Positions 11,701 through 21,934 of a stretch of 54,762 nt of DNA are shown piece by piece (positions within the stretch are counted from its first letter, which is position 1; the number at the start of each line of letters is the position of its first letter). This DNA comes from Nemertoderma westbladi (Eukaryota; Xenacoelomorpha; Nemertodermatida; Nemertodermatidae): assembly GCA_032718475.1 (NCBI GenBank), contig JAUCBJ010005616.1:1-54762 (forward strand). The letters are read 5' to 3'. Both the position numbers and the translations under genes were made by a program. The notes beneath the pieces were generated by a model. That model worked only from the letters and a program-made list of their open reading frames with translations, had not been told where the DNA came from and made no database searches.

Positions 11701-13441
11701 ACCACACTGTGTTACAAAATAAACTGAACTGTATTCCCACCACACTGTGTTACAAAATAAACTGAACTGTAGTCCAACCACACTGTGTCACAAAATCAAC
11801 TGAACTGTAGTCCCACCGACACTGTGTTACAAAATAAACTGAACTGTAGTCCCACCACACTGTGTTACAAAATAAACTGAACTGTAGTCCCACCACACTG
11901 TGTTACAAAATAAACTGAACTGTAGTCCAACCACACTGTGTTACAAAATAAACTGAACTGTAGTCCCACCACACTGTGTTACAAAATAAACTGAACTGTA
12001 GTCCCACCACCACACTGTGTTACAAAATAAACTGAACTGTAGTCCCACCCTGAACTATAGTCCCACCACACTGTGTTACAAAATAAACTGAACTGTAGTC
12101 CCACCACCGCACTGTGTTACAAAATAAACTGAACTGTAGTCCCACCCTGAACTATAGTCCCACCACACTGTGTTACAAAATAAACTGAACTGTAGTCCCA
12201 CTGTGATACAAAAAAACTGAACTGTAGTCCCAACACACTGTGTTACAAAATAAACTAAACTGTAGTCCCACACTGTGTTACAAAATAATCTGAACTGTAG
12301 TCCAACCACACTGTGTTACAAATTAAACTGAACTGTAGTCCCAACACACTGTGTTACAAAATAAACTGAACTGTAGTCCCAACACACTGTGTTACAAAAT
12401 AATCTGAACTGTAGTCCCAACACACTGTGTTACAAAATAAACTGAACTGTAGTCCCACATTATGTTACAAAATAAACTGAACTGTAGTCCACACTGTGTT
12501 ACAAAATAAACTGAACTGTAGTCCCAACACACTGTGTTACAAAATAAACTGAACTGTAGACCCACCACCACACTGTGTTACAAAATAAACTGAACTGTAG
12601 ACCCACCCTGAACTATAGTCCAACCACACTGTGTTACAAATTAAACTGAACTGTAGTCCCAGCACACTGTGTTACAAAATAAACTGAACTGTAGACCCAC
12701 CACCACACTGTGTTACAAAATAAACTGAACTGTAGTCCCACCCTGAACTATAGTCCAACCACACTGTGTTACAAATTAAACTGAACTGTAGTCCCAGCAC
12801 ACTGTGTTACAAAATAAACTGAACTGTAGTCCCACACTGTGTTACAAAATAAACTGAACTGTAGTCCAACCACACTGTGTTACAAATTAAACTGAACTGT
12901 AGTCCCAACACACTGTGTTACAAAATAAACTGAACTGTAGTCCCAACACACTGTGTTACAAAATAAACTGAACTGTAGTCCCAACACACTGTGTTACAAA
13001 ATAAACTGAACTGTAGTCCCACACTGTGTTACAAAATAAACTGAACTGTAGTCCCAACACACTGTGTTACAAAATAAACTGAACTGTAGTCTCAACACAC
13101 TGTGTTACAAAATAAACTGAACTGTAGACCCAACACACTGTGTTACAAAATGAACTGAACTGTAGTCCCAACACACTGTGTTACAAAATAAACTGAACTG
13201 TAGTCCCACCACACTGTTACAAAATAAACTGAACTAAACTGTAGGCCCACACTGTGTTACAAAATAAACTGAACTGTAGTCCCACACTGTGTTACAAAAT
13301 AAACTGAACTGTAGTCCCACACTATGTTACAAAATAAATTGAACTGTAGTCCAACCACACTGTGTTACAAAATAAACTGAACTGTAGTCCCACCCACCAC
13401 ACTGTGTTACAAAATAAACTGAACTGTAGTCCCACCACACT
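5752..13441. repeat. 7.7-kb satellite array, 38-41-bp unit
   Basis: The unit begins TGTGTTACAAAATAAACTGA, continues ACTGTAGTCC and ends in a variable (A/C)CC(A/C)CCACAC linker that sets its length at about 38 or 41 bp; shorter variants occur. I estimate roughly 190-200 copies. Several units near 6531, 6690, 7600, 7760 and 7917 end in a GATAAAACAAAACAAAAACA-type insertion. Large blocks are duplicated inside the array with offsets of 1,110 then 1,069 bp and of 2,296 bp. Short minus-strand frames (repeated GLQFSLFCNTV) exist only because the unit lacks stops in that frame. I see no gene. Confidence 0.97.
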
Positions 13442-13861
13442 GCTTCCACAGTCACCTACTGCAATGCCAATTATTGCGCTCGTATTATTACTGTACATCC
13501 TAAGGAATGGCTCCTCTGTATGGCTTCATGAAGGAAACATCTCTCTGTATGTCGTGTATGGTTCACAGCATGGGGTCTACTGTTAGTGTCTACTGTACGT
13601 ATTTCGGCCTAATTTTGCTATTTACTATTAATTTTACTTTAAATACTGTTTCCTTGTTTTCGGTTACGCTACAATTTAAATTTTGGACATATAATATACA
13701 TTTTATGTACATAATATATAAACAAACTAATCTATTTTAAGGGTTAAAATATACTTGGTAATTTAATTTTGTTTGGAGCTTTTCGTATAATTTGTAATGT
13801 TGGAGTCCTTATTTACATAACATTATAATCATTCCATAACAATAATATTATATCATATGGA
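13442..13861. promoter_or_regulatory. AT-rich upstream region of the IRF-like ORF with a TATA-like box
   Basis: Between the satellite array and the ATG at 13862 the sequence is unique and AT-rich. TATATAAA occurs at about 13716-13723, some 140 bp before the start codon. No coding signal was noticed apart from short chance frames. The promoter role is inferred from position only. Confidence 0.3.
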
Positions 13862-14551
13862 ATGGCTCCACCACGAACTAATTTATTAGAATGGCTCCGA
13901 GTCCATCTGGAGCACAAGTCATTTGGATCGCAATTAATGTGGTTAGATGAGTCTAATAAAACGTTCAAAGTAACCGGAAGTCATGGTAACACAAAAACCT
14001 GCAAAACAGAAGATTACAAGGTTTATACAGAATGGCAAAAATATTCCCCTAGCGGGCGATACAAGAATTTATCAACTGGCGAGGCTCGGAAAAGGGCTAA
14101 ACATTCTTTCAATGCCAATATGTTATCTTTTACTAAGGAAAAGGGAAAACTCCCACGTCGTTTAGAACTATTAGAAAAAACCTCTTGTAGCCGAAGTTAC
14201 CAATTTATCATTGGGGAATCTTCTACTAACATAGACTCTAGAACCAATGCTGGTGCATTTCCTGAGTTCGTTCCTCCCAATTATTCGGAATTCATCACTG
14301 CTGATACGCCTGAAGCATTTATGTTGCAACAAACGACGGTTGCTGGAGATTGTTGTCAGGATGCCGATATTGGTCCCACCAGTAGTAGTGACCTTGGCTA
14401 CAACATAGTTGAAGTTGAAGGAATAGCAATGCATCGCGCTACTGGGTCGACTACGTTCGATATTCCAAACTTATTGAAAAACTATTACGACCCGATGATT
14501 GGTGTTGCGAGCGGTGCGACGGTCTATGGAGACAGTGAGTCCGAGTTGTAG
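13862..14551 (+). CDS. Single-exon IRF-like (interferon regulatory factor family) protein
   Basis: An intact 229-aa ORF runs from ATG 13862 to TAG 14549-14551. Residues about 8-100 match the winged-helix pattern of IRF DNA-binding domains: LLEWLRVHLE, then LMWLDESNKTFKV and a His (SHGN), then a D...Y.EWQKYS block, then SGRYK and a basic KRAKHSFNANMLSF helix. Three Trp of the family's tryptophan repeat are present (EWL, MWL, EWQ). The later ones (GW and the recognition-helix WK) are not seen, so the domain is divergent. Residues 100-229 are Ser/Thr-rich and acidic with no recognisable IRF association domain, which suits a short factor. IRFs bind GAAA-type promoter elements in the nucleus. The ORF is intronless, so it may be a retrocopy or a lineage-specific duplicate. 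ETS-type winged helix is the main alternative, but the YxxLSR signature of ETS is absent. Confidence 0.6.
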   Translation: MAPPRTNLLEWLRVHLEHKSFGSQLMWLDESNKTFKVTGSHGNTKTCKTEDYKVYTEWQKYSPSGRYKNLSTGEARKRAKHSFNANMLSFTKEKGKLPRRLELLEKTSCSRSYQFIIGESSTNIDSRTNAGAFPEFVPPNYSEFITADTPEAFMLQQTTVAGDCCQDADIGPTSSSDLGYNIVEVEGIAMHRATGSTTFDIPNLLKNYYDPMIGVASGATVYGDSESEL

Positions 14552-14892
14552 ATAAACAATGTGTTCTACATAAATATCGGTTTTTTGGTCTCCAACATTT
14601 GATATTGAACTTAAAACCCCTGAGAACTCCACCCACGTATTATGTAGTAATGTCTAGATTGAAGAAACGGTCATCGATTTATTTCCTACTACTGTGTAGT
14701 AATCACTAACTCGTTATAGTTTGTTAAAGGAAGATACTCATCCTTCCGAGGAGAGAGGAAGAGTAATTAAATGAACGGAGAAGTCGCAACCCAAACATCA
14801 AATCGCCTACTGGCGTCTCAAACCTGAATGTACCCAAATATTGATTAGTGATTTCGTTAGTAGGCCTACCGGTACTCATTCACAAACACCTA
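14552..14892. other. Downstream flank of the IRF-like ORF, nothing recognised
   Basis: Unique AT-rich sequence lies between the ORF and the TIR element starting at 14902. I saw no canonical AATAAA signal here and no coding frame with family motifs. Confidence 0.4.
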
Positions 14893-14914
14893 TGCACTAT
14901 AGGGTGTAAACGTT

Positions 14915-15302
14915 ACGCCGACAGCCGCCAGCCGACAACCGCCAGCCGACAACTGACAACCGAAGCCGACAACCGACAACAGCCAGCCGACAACTGAAGC
15001 CGACAGCCGACAACCCACAGCCGACAACCGAAGTCGATAACCGACAGCCGACAATCAACAACCGACAGCCGACAACCGAAGCCGACTACCAACAGCCAAC
15101 AACCGCCAGCCGACAACCGACAACCGAAGACGACAGCCGACAACCGACAGCCGACAACCGAAGCCGGCAAGCGACAGCCGACAACCGACAACCGAAGCCG
15201 AAAACCGATAAACGACAGCCGACAACCGAAGCCGACAACCGACATTCGACAGCCGACAACCAACAGCCGACAGCGAACAACCGATAGCAGACAACCGATA
15301 GT
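14915..15302. repeat. CCGACAAC/CCGACAGC minisatellite, left arm of element A
   Basis: Short tandem words (GCCGACAACC, GCCGACAGCC, GAAGCCGAC) repeat imperfectly for about 390 bp. Minus-strand frames through it read as repeated VVGCRLSA and are not a gene. The complement of the same words forms the tract at 16857-17055. Confidence 0.9.
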
Positions 15303-16129
15303 TTTCACTTTTCGGTCGATATATTGTAGATTATATTTTATATGAAGAATTTGTATTTGTTTTAAGAATTATGGTGTATTTATTAAATATAATAAAATAG
15401 CCTAGCGCTGATGCAAAACCATGCAACTTTTGAACGCCCGCCTCAGCTATTTTTCAACGAAATTCAGGTTGTGCTACATAATTAGAATCCTTGCATGGCC
15501 AGCTTTCTTGCAGTACCAACTAACAGCTATAAGGTAGAATAATAACTGCGGTGAGAACACTTTTTTTAAACGCTTGTAGCTAAAGATTGAATAAAAAATA
15601 AAAATTCTGGCTCACCCAGTAAGAGGTCGGGAAATGAAAATAATCCCTGTTTCAAATTTCATAAAATCTCATTAAGATTTGCAGAAAAATTAGGTGGGCT
15701 GTTGGGGGGTGGGGGGGGGGGGGGGGGGGTGTCACTGAATTACGACACTATATTCCGGGACATACATGGTATACTGTGTGACATTTTTTTTACATTGCTA
15801 CCCTTCTTATGTAGTACAATTGAATGCAATACATTCATTGAGTAGTCCCATAAGGGCCCAATTAGAAAGTTTACGTCATTATTGGCGGAAAGTTTACGTC
15901 ATTATTGGCGGGTTGTTGTGGTGTTTTAGTATCCATAGTAAAAGGAGCATGTTACAAGCAAAGTAATCAAATGCTTACCGTGCCAGTGGAAGTGTAAAGA
16001 AGGTTACTTACTAATATCACTGCTATATTATGGATGGCCAGTAATCGTCAAGCAACATGACCTTCCAATAAACTCTGATACTCTAACATTACTGTGTTAT
16101 GGATAGTCAGTGTTCTTCAAGTATATCGT
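15303..16129. other. Interior of element A, no gene; poly-G tract
   Basis: The first 60 bases resemble the inner part of the MITE family found at 54449 (TTTTCACTTTTCGGTCGA), but without its terminal repeat. A homopolymer of G lies at about 15709-15729. A GTTTACGTCATTATTGGCGG segment is directly repeated near 15868-15910. Frames here are short and unsupported. Confidence 0.5.
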
Positions 16130-16137
16130 CATGCGTG

Positions 16138-16628
16138 CGCCCATGTGAAGAATACCAGGATTACCAGGGGCGCTTATTTCTGTCTTATAACAGGCCCATG
16201 TGAAGAATACCAGACTTTGTGCCGTTATATTTCACTTTGCAGTTACCCCAATATAAGAATACCAGGTTTTCACCAAAACCACAGGTTACAGAAGGGCTGA
16301 ATCTAACCAAAAAAATTAACAAATTAGTATATGTACAGGTTAGAAGACAGAAATAAGCGCTATAAAACACTTAATAAAGATAAATTTAAAAAAATTATAA
16401 ATCTTCATATTTAAATTTTCAATAAAAAGTCGACCGAAAAGTGAAATCCTGGTATTCTTCACATGGGCGTTATAACTTGTACAAATACTAATTCGTTTAT
16501 TGTTTTGGTTAGATTCAGTGGTTAGATTCAGTAACCTGTGCTTTTGGTGAAAACCTGGTATTCTTCACATGGTGATAACTGCAAAGTGAAATATAACGAC
16601 AGAATTTCTGGAATTCTTCACATGGGCC
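16138..16628 (+). mobile_element. MITE copy (hAT-like), interrupted by a second copy
   Basis: The ends are CGCCCATGTGAAGAATACCA and the inverse ending in CACATGGGCC. The 8-bp direct repeat CATGCGTG flanks both ends exactly (16130-16137 and 16629-16636), which is the hAT-type duplication length. The left part is internally deleted. At 16193 the copy is split by an inverted family member and resumes at 16470 with TTATAACTTGTACAAATACT, the continuation expected from the full copy at 54449. Confidence 0.8.
16193..16469 (-). mobile_element. Nested 277-bp MITE, inverted, inside the MITE at 16138-16628
   Basis: The element runs GGCCCATGTGAAGAATACCA to the inverse ending CATGGGCG, in the opposite orientation to its host copy. 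TTATAACA (16185-16192) and TTATAACT (16470-16477) flank it, a 7-of-8 match consistent with an 8-bp duplication. It has no coding capacity. Confidence 0.8.
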
Positions 16629-16856
16629 CATGCGTGACCATTAATTATTGGTACTGTATTTAATAATCTTATATCGGTGTTAAAGATAGTTCATTATCTT
16701 AAATAATCAATAATGTGCACTTAATTTTTTTATAAGTATAGAGTTTAAAAGTACACAAGGCTCAAATTCGTTTAGAAATGATTATTGCAGTTTATTAATA
16801 TTTTCTTCACCAAATTGCTCTTTTTATTGTTGTTATTTAATTACCGTTAATAATGG
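16629..16856. other. Interior of element A, AT-rich, nothing recognised
   Basis: AT-rich unique sequence lies between the MITE target duplication and the right-arm minisatellite. I see no gene. Confidence 0.4.
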
Positions 16857-17055
16857 TTGTCGGCTTTCGGTTGTCAGCTGTCGGTTGTCGTATGTCGGCT
16901 GTCGATTGTCGGCTGTTGGTTGTCGGCTGTCGGCTGTCCGTTGTCGGCTGTCGATTGTCGGCTGTCTGTTGTTGATTGTCGGCTGTCTGTTGTTGATTGT
17001 CGGCTGTCGGTTGTCGGCTGTTGGTGATCGGCTGTCGGCTGTCGGCTGTCGACGT
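16857..17055. repeat. GTTGTCGGCTGTCGG minisatellite, right arm of element A
   Basis: This is the reverse complement of the tract at 14915-15302, in words such as GGTTGTCGGCTGTC and GTCTGTTGTTGATTGTCGGC. It is adjacent to the right TIR of element A. Confidence 0.9.
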
Positions 17056-17157
17056 AACCTTTACACCCTGCACTATACGTCATGGGGACTATAGTTGCAC
17101 ACGAAGTAAGATAACTTTTTGGCATAAAGTTTTATCACAGGTAAAAATATATTGTCT

Positions 17158-17388
17158 CGCCCATGTGAAGAATACCAGGATTTCATTTTTCGGTCGACTT
17201 TTTATTGGAATTTTATATATGAAGATTTTTAATTTTTTGAATATATCTTGATTAAGTGTTTTATAGCGCTTATTTCTGTTTTATAACCTGTACATATACT
17301 AATTCGTTTATTGTTTTGGTTTGAGTCAACCCTTCTGTAACCTGTGTTTTTGGTGAAAACCTGGTATTCTTCACACGGGGGTAACTTT
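17158..17388 (+). mobile_element. 3'-truncated MITE of the CGCCCATGTG family
   Basis: The left terminal repeat is intact and the body matches the copy at 54449 (TCGGTCGACTTTTTATTGG, GTTTTATAGCGCTTATTTCT, AACCTGTACATATACTAATT). The copy stops after the inner CTGGTATTCTTCACACGGGG repeat, lacks the last 45 bp or so, and is followed at once by the 27-bp array. Confidence 0.8.
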
Positions 17389-17417
17389 GTCTAGTGTGTA
17401 TGGGAAAAGGTTCGTAT

Positions 17418-19085
17418 GTTAGTTCATGGTGCTCATTGGATTGTGTTGGTTCACGGTGCTCGTTAGATTGTGTTAGTTCGTGGGGCTCTTTAGATTGTGT
17501 TAGTTCGTGGTGCTCGTTAGATTGTGTTAGTTCGTGGTGCTCATTGGATTGTGTTGGTTCACGGTGCTCGTTTGATTGTGTTAGTTCGTGGTGCTCTTTA
17601 GATTGTGTTAGTTCGTGGTGCTCTTTAGATTGTGTTAGTTCATGGTGCTCCTTGGATTGTGTTGGTTCACGGTGCTCGTTAGATTGTGTTAGTTCGTGGT
17701 GCTCTTTAGATTGTGTTAGTTCGTGGGGCTCGTTAGATTGTGTTAGTTCATGGTGCTCATTGGATTGTGTTAGTTTACGTTGCTCGTTAGATTGTGTAAG
17801 TTCATGGTGCTCATTGGATTGTGTTGGTTCACGGTGCTCGTTAGATTGTGTTAGTTCGTGGTGCTCTTTAGATTGTGTTAGTTCGTGGTGCTCGTTAGAT
17901 TGTGTTAGTTAATGGTGCTCATTGGATTGTGTTAGTTTACGTTGCTCGTTAGATTGTGTTAGTTCATGGTGCTCATTGGATTGTGTTGGTTCACGGTGCT
18001 TGTTAGATTGTGTTAGTTCGTGGTGCTCATTGGATTGTGTTGGTTCATGGTGCTCATTGGATTGCGTTGGTTCACGGTGCTCGTTTGATTGTGTTAGTTT
18101 ATGGTGCTCATTGGATTGTGTTAGTTCGTGGTGCTCGTTAGATTGTGTTAGTTCGTGGTGCTCTTTAGATTGTGTTAGTTCGTGGTGCTCGTTAGATTGT
18201 GTTAGTTCGTGGTGCTCTTTAGATTGTGTTAGTTCGTGGTGCTCGTTAGATTGTGTTAGTTCGTGGTGCTCATTGGATTGTGTTGGTTCATGGTGCTCAT
18301 TGGATTGTGTTAGTTCGTGGTGCTCGTTAGATTGTGTTAGTTCGTGGTGCTCGTTAGATTGTGTTAGTTCGTGGTGCTCATTGGATTGTGTTGGTTCATG
18401 ATGCTCATTGGATTGTGTTAGTTCGTGGTGCTCGTTAGATTGTGTTAGTTTGTGGTGCTCTTTAGATTGTGTTAGTTCGTGGTGCTCGTTAGATTGTGTT
18501 AGTTCGTGGTGCTCATTGGATTGTGTTGGTTCATGGTGCTCATTGGATTGTGTTAGTTCGTGGTGCTCGTTAGATTGTGTTAGTTCGTGGTGCTCGTTAG
18601 ATTGTGTTAGTTAGTGGTTTAGATTGTGTTAGTTCGTGGTGCTCTTTAGATTGTGTTAGTTCGTGGTGCTCGTTAGATTGTGTTAGTTCGTGGTGCTCGT
18701 TAGATTGTGTTAGTTAGTGGTTTAGATTGTGTTAGTTCGTGGTGCTCTTTAGATTGTGTTAGTTCGTGGTGCTCGTTAGATTGTGTTAGTTCGTGGTGCT
18801 CATTGGATTGTGTTGGTTCATGGTGCTAATTGGATTGTGTTAGTTCGTGGTGCTCGTTAGATTGTGTTAGTTCGTGGTGCTCGTTAGATTGTGTTAGTTC
18901 GTGGTGCTCATTGGATTGTGTTAGTTCATGGAGCTCATTGGATTGTGTTAGTTCGTGGTGCTCATTGGATTGTGTTAGTTCATGGTGCTCATTGGATTGG
19001 GTTGGTTCATGGTGCTCATTGGATTGTGTTGGTTCGTGGTGCTCATTGGATTGTGTTGGTTCGTGGTGCTCTTTAGATTGTGTTT
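17418..19085. repeat. 27-bp minisatellite, about 62 copies
   Basis: The unit begins TTCGTGGTGCTCGTTAGATT and ends GTGTTAG. Variant sites include TTCATGG/TTCGTGG and CATTGGA/CGTTAGA/CTTTAGA. Two units have lost 9 bp (near 18611 and 18717). Because 27 is divisible by 3, one plus frame reads as a 9-residue repeat (CVSSWCSLD), but it is broken by stops at about 17910, 18399 and 18612. I treat it as non-coding. Confidence 0.93.
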
Positions 19086-19325
19086 GTTATTGTTATTTTT
19101 TTTGTAGACCTCAAAAATCATTGTTCCCAAAAATTTTACCCGTTATATCACAGTCTTATTGCGGTTTTTCAACTAAAACAAATCATTTAGACCTAAAATC
19201 AAAATCAATCTCAATTTTATTATGTAAAAAATATGTGCTAACCGCGCTGGAGATCACATTCACTTTCGGTCAATTTGGGGCCACTATCTGAGTTAATCTT
19301 CCTATACTACCTATTTTGTATTGTT
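19086..19325. other. Short unique spacer, no gene
   Basis: AT-rich sequence lies between the 27-bp array and the palindromic element. The frame running out of the array (to 19291) shows no known motif. Confidence 0.4.
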
Positions 19326-19455
19326 ACTTCCTATCACCACTACTTAAACTATCAGACTAAATATTGGACATATTGTACATATTATATAATGTATTATGTA
19401 GTGTATTAATTGTACATATTTTAGTCTGATAGTTTAAGTAGTGCTGATAGGAAGT
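19326..19455. mobile_element. Short palindromic element, about 36-bp inverted arms
   Basis: The left arm (19326-19361) begins ACTTCCTATCACCACTACTT and the right arm (19419-19455) is its inverse with one or two mismatches. The 57-bp centre is AT-only-like (TATTATATAATGTATTATG). The size and structure fit a foldback MITE. I could not define a target duplication. Confidence 0.65.
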
Positions 19456-19569
19456 AGTGTTTAGTGGTTTCAGTAGTCAGTTGTATGTACGAGCTATGCC
19501 CTGTTGAAGGCCTGTTATTTGTATTTAAATACATGTTGGGTTGACATATTGGCAATAACTGTTTTATTT

Positions 19570-21680
19570 GGGTCAGAGTAAAACGCGGATCCGGATCAGG
19601 ATCCGGATTCTATCATTTAACATTGTCCCTATGGAAGTCGACTGAATTTACATTTTTAGGGTGTAATCTGCGGATCCGCGCACTGCTAAATTTACCGAAT
19701 CCGTAACCGAGTGTAAAATGCGGATTGGCCTTTTTTCAGATCCGGAACGGAGTGTAAAGCGCGGATTCATGTTTTAGGCTAAATCCTGAACGGAGTGTAA
19801 AACGCGGATTCATTTTTCTACTGAATCCGGGATTGGGTGTAAAATACGGATTCAGGTTTATTACAAAGTTTTATTGGATCCGGAATGGAGTGTAAAACGC
19901 GGATTCTAGTTAATTACCAAGTTTTGTTGGATCCGGAATTGAGTGTAAAACACGGATTTACGTTAGTTACCAAGTTTTATTGGATCCGGAATGGAGTGTA
20001 AAACGCGGATTCTAGTTAATTACCAAGTTTTGTTGGATCCGGAATGGAGTGTAAAACACGGATTTACGTTAATTATCAAGTTTTATTGGATCCGGAATGG
20101 AGTGTAAAACACGGATTTACGTTAATTACCAAGTTTTATTGGATCCGGAATGGAGTGTAAAACACGGATTTACGTTAGTTACCAAGTTTTATTGGATCCG
20201 GAATGGAGTGTAAAACACGGATTTACGTTAATTACCAAGTTTTGTTGGATCCGGAATGGAGTGTAAAACGCGGATTCTAGTTAATTACCAAGTTTTGTTG
20301 GATCCGGAATGGAGTGTAAAATACGGATTTACGTTAATTACCAAGTTTTATTGGATCCGGAATGGAGTGTAAAACACGGATTTACGTTAGTTACCAAGTT
20401 TTATTGGATCCGGAATGGAGTGTAAAATGCGGATTCAAGTTAATTACCATGTTTTATTGGATCCGGAATGGAGTGTAAAACACGGATTTACGTTAGTTAC
20501 CAAGTTTTATTGGATCCGGAATGGAGTGTAAAATACGGGTTTATTTACGTTAATTAAAGTTTTATTGGATCCGGAATGGAGTGTAAAACGCGGATTCTAG
20601 TTAATTACCAAGTTTTATTGGATCCGGAATGGAGTGTAAAAACGGATTTACGTTAATTACTAAGTTTTATTGGATCCGGAATGGAGTGTATAACACGGAT
20701 TTACGTTAATTACCAAGTTTTGTTGGATCCGGAATGGAGTGTAAAACACGGATTTACGTTAGTTACCAAGTTTTATTGGATCCGGAATGGAGTGTAAAAC
20801 GCGGATTCTAGTTAATTACCAAGTTTTGTTGGATCCGGAATGGAGTGTAAAAACGGATTTACGTTAATTACTAAGTTTTATTGGATCCGGAATGGAGTGT
20901 ATAACACGGATTTACGTTAATTACCAAGTTTTGTTGGATCCGGAATGGAGTGTAAAACACGGATTTTCGTTAGTTACCAAGTTTTATTGGATCCGGAATG
21001 GAGTGTAAAACACGGATTTACGTTAGTTACCAAGTTTTATTGGATCCGGAATGGAGTGTAAAATGCGGATTCAAGTTAATTACCATGTTTTATTGGATCC
21101 GGAATGGAGTGTAAAACGCGGATTCTAGTTAATTACCAAGTTTTGTTGGATCCGGAATGGAGTGTAAAACACGGATTTACGTTAGTTACCAAGTTTTATT
21201 GGATCCGGAATGGAGTGTAAAACGCGGATTCTAGTTAATTACCAAGATTTGTTGGATCCGGAATGGAGTGTAAAACACGGATTTACGTTAGTTACCAAGT
21301 TTTATTGGATCCGGAATGGAGTGTAAAATGCGGATTCAAGTTAATTACCAAGTTTTATTGGATCCGGAATGGAGTGTAAAACACGGATGTACGTTAGTTA
21401 CCAAGTTTTATTGGATCCGGAATGGAGTGTAAAACGCGGATTCTAGTTAATTACCAAGTTTTGTTGGATCCGGAATGGAGTGTAAACCTCGGATTTACGT
21501 TAATTATCAAGTTTTATTGGATCCGGAATGGAGTGTAAAACACGGATTTACGTTAATTACCAAGTTTTATTGGATCCGGAATGGAGTGTAAAACACGGAT
21601 TAATGTTAATTACCAAGTTTTATTGGATCCGGGAAGGGGTGTAAAACGCGGATTCAAGTTAATTAGTAAGTTTTAATGAA
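19570..21680 (+). repeat. 53-bp tandem array, left arm of element B
   Basis: From about 19850 the unit is regular: ATTACCAAGTTTTATTGGAT, CCGGAATGGAGTGTAAAACA, CGGATTTACGTTA. I estimate about 35-38 units. The outermost 250 bp are diverged and of irregular spacing and include short GGATCCGGATC runs. Alternating CACGGATTTACG and CGCGGATTCTAG variants suggest multi-unit blocks. Confidence 0.93.
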
Positions 21681-21751
21681 CAATTTGTAAAACGCATATG
21701 CAATAAGGACCCAGACCCTCATCTAGTTACAATTATTAATTAGTGCAATGT

Positions 21752-21934
21752 TTATTGTTCTTTAGTAATTTTTCTTGGCTTGCTGACTTTCCTGGTTTTT
21801 TTCGTCTCCGGACTCGGGGTGCACGATGTTTGCGTAGTAAGTTCAAGCGGCTCAACAATGGCTGTATCATTGGTTGGACTCGGAATAACGAATCCCGTAA
21901 ATGGAACCTTTACAAAGTCATCACTGTCATCCAT
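21752..21934 (-). CDS. Small 60-aa ORF inside element B, unknown
   Basis: The minus-strand ORF begins MDDSDDFVKVPFTGFVIPSP and ends with a lysine-rich tail (KKTRKVSKPRKITKEQ) before TAA. An acidic start, a Pro/Ser/Thr middle and a basic end look more like real protein than chance. It may be a remnant of a transposase or a captured host exon. No domain is recognised and no splice partner was found. Confidence 0.35.
   Translation of the reverse strand: MDDSDDFVKVPFTGFVIPSPTNDTAIVEPLELTTQTSCTPSPETKKTRKVSKPRKITKEQ

Larger units (their letters stand above)
14902..17068. mobile_element. Non-autonomous TIR element A with inverted subterminal minisatellites, 9-bp TSD
   Basis: The left end reads GGGTGTAAACGTTACGCCGA and the right end is the near-perfect inverse (TCGACGTAACCTTTACACCC). 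The 9-bp direct repeat TGCACTATA sits immediately outside both ends (14893-14901 and 17069-17077). Just inside each end is a minisatellite of the CCGACAGCCGACAAC type: plus-strand orientation at the left (14915-15302) and its complement at the right (16857-17055). This makes very long, repetitive inverted ends. The interior codes for nothing recognisable and contains nested MITEs. A 9-bp duplication suggests a Mutator-like transposase. The end bases could also be read as hAT-like (T/C)AGGG with a shorter duplication, so the superfamily stays open. Confidence 0.75.

Noticed and set aside
6438-12309. Series of minus-strand 62-77-codon frames (GLQFSLFCNTV)
   Set aside because: Shadows of the 38-41-bp satellite; each ends at a variant unit and the same peptide recurs.
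14913-15308. 131-codon minus frame of VVGCRLSA repeats
   Set aside because: It follows the CCGACAAC minisatellite in a transposon arm; low complexity, no start context or domain.
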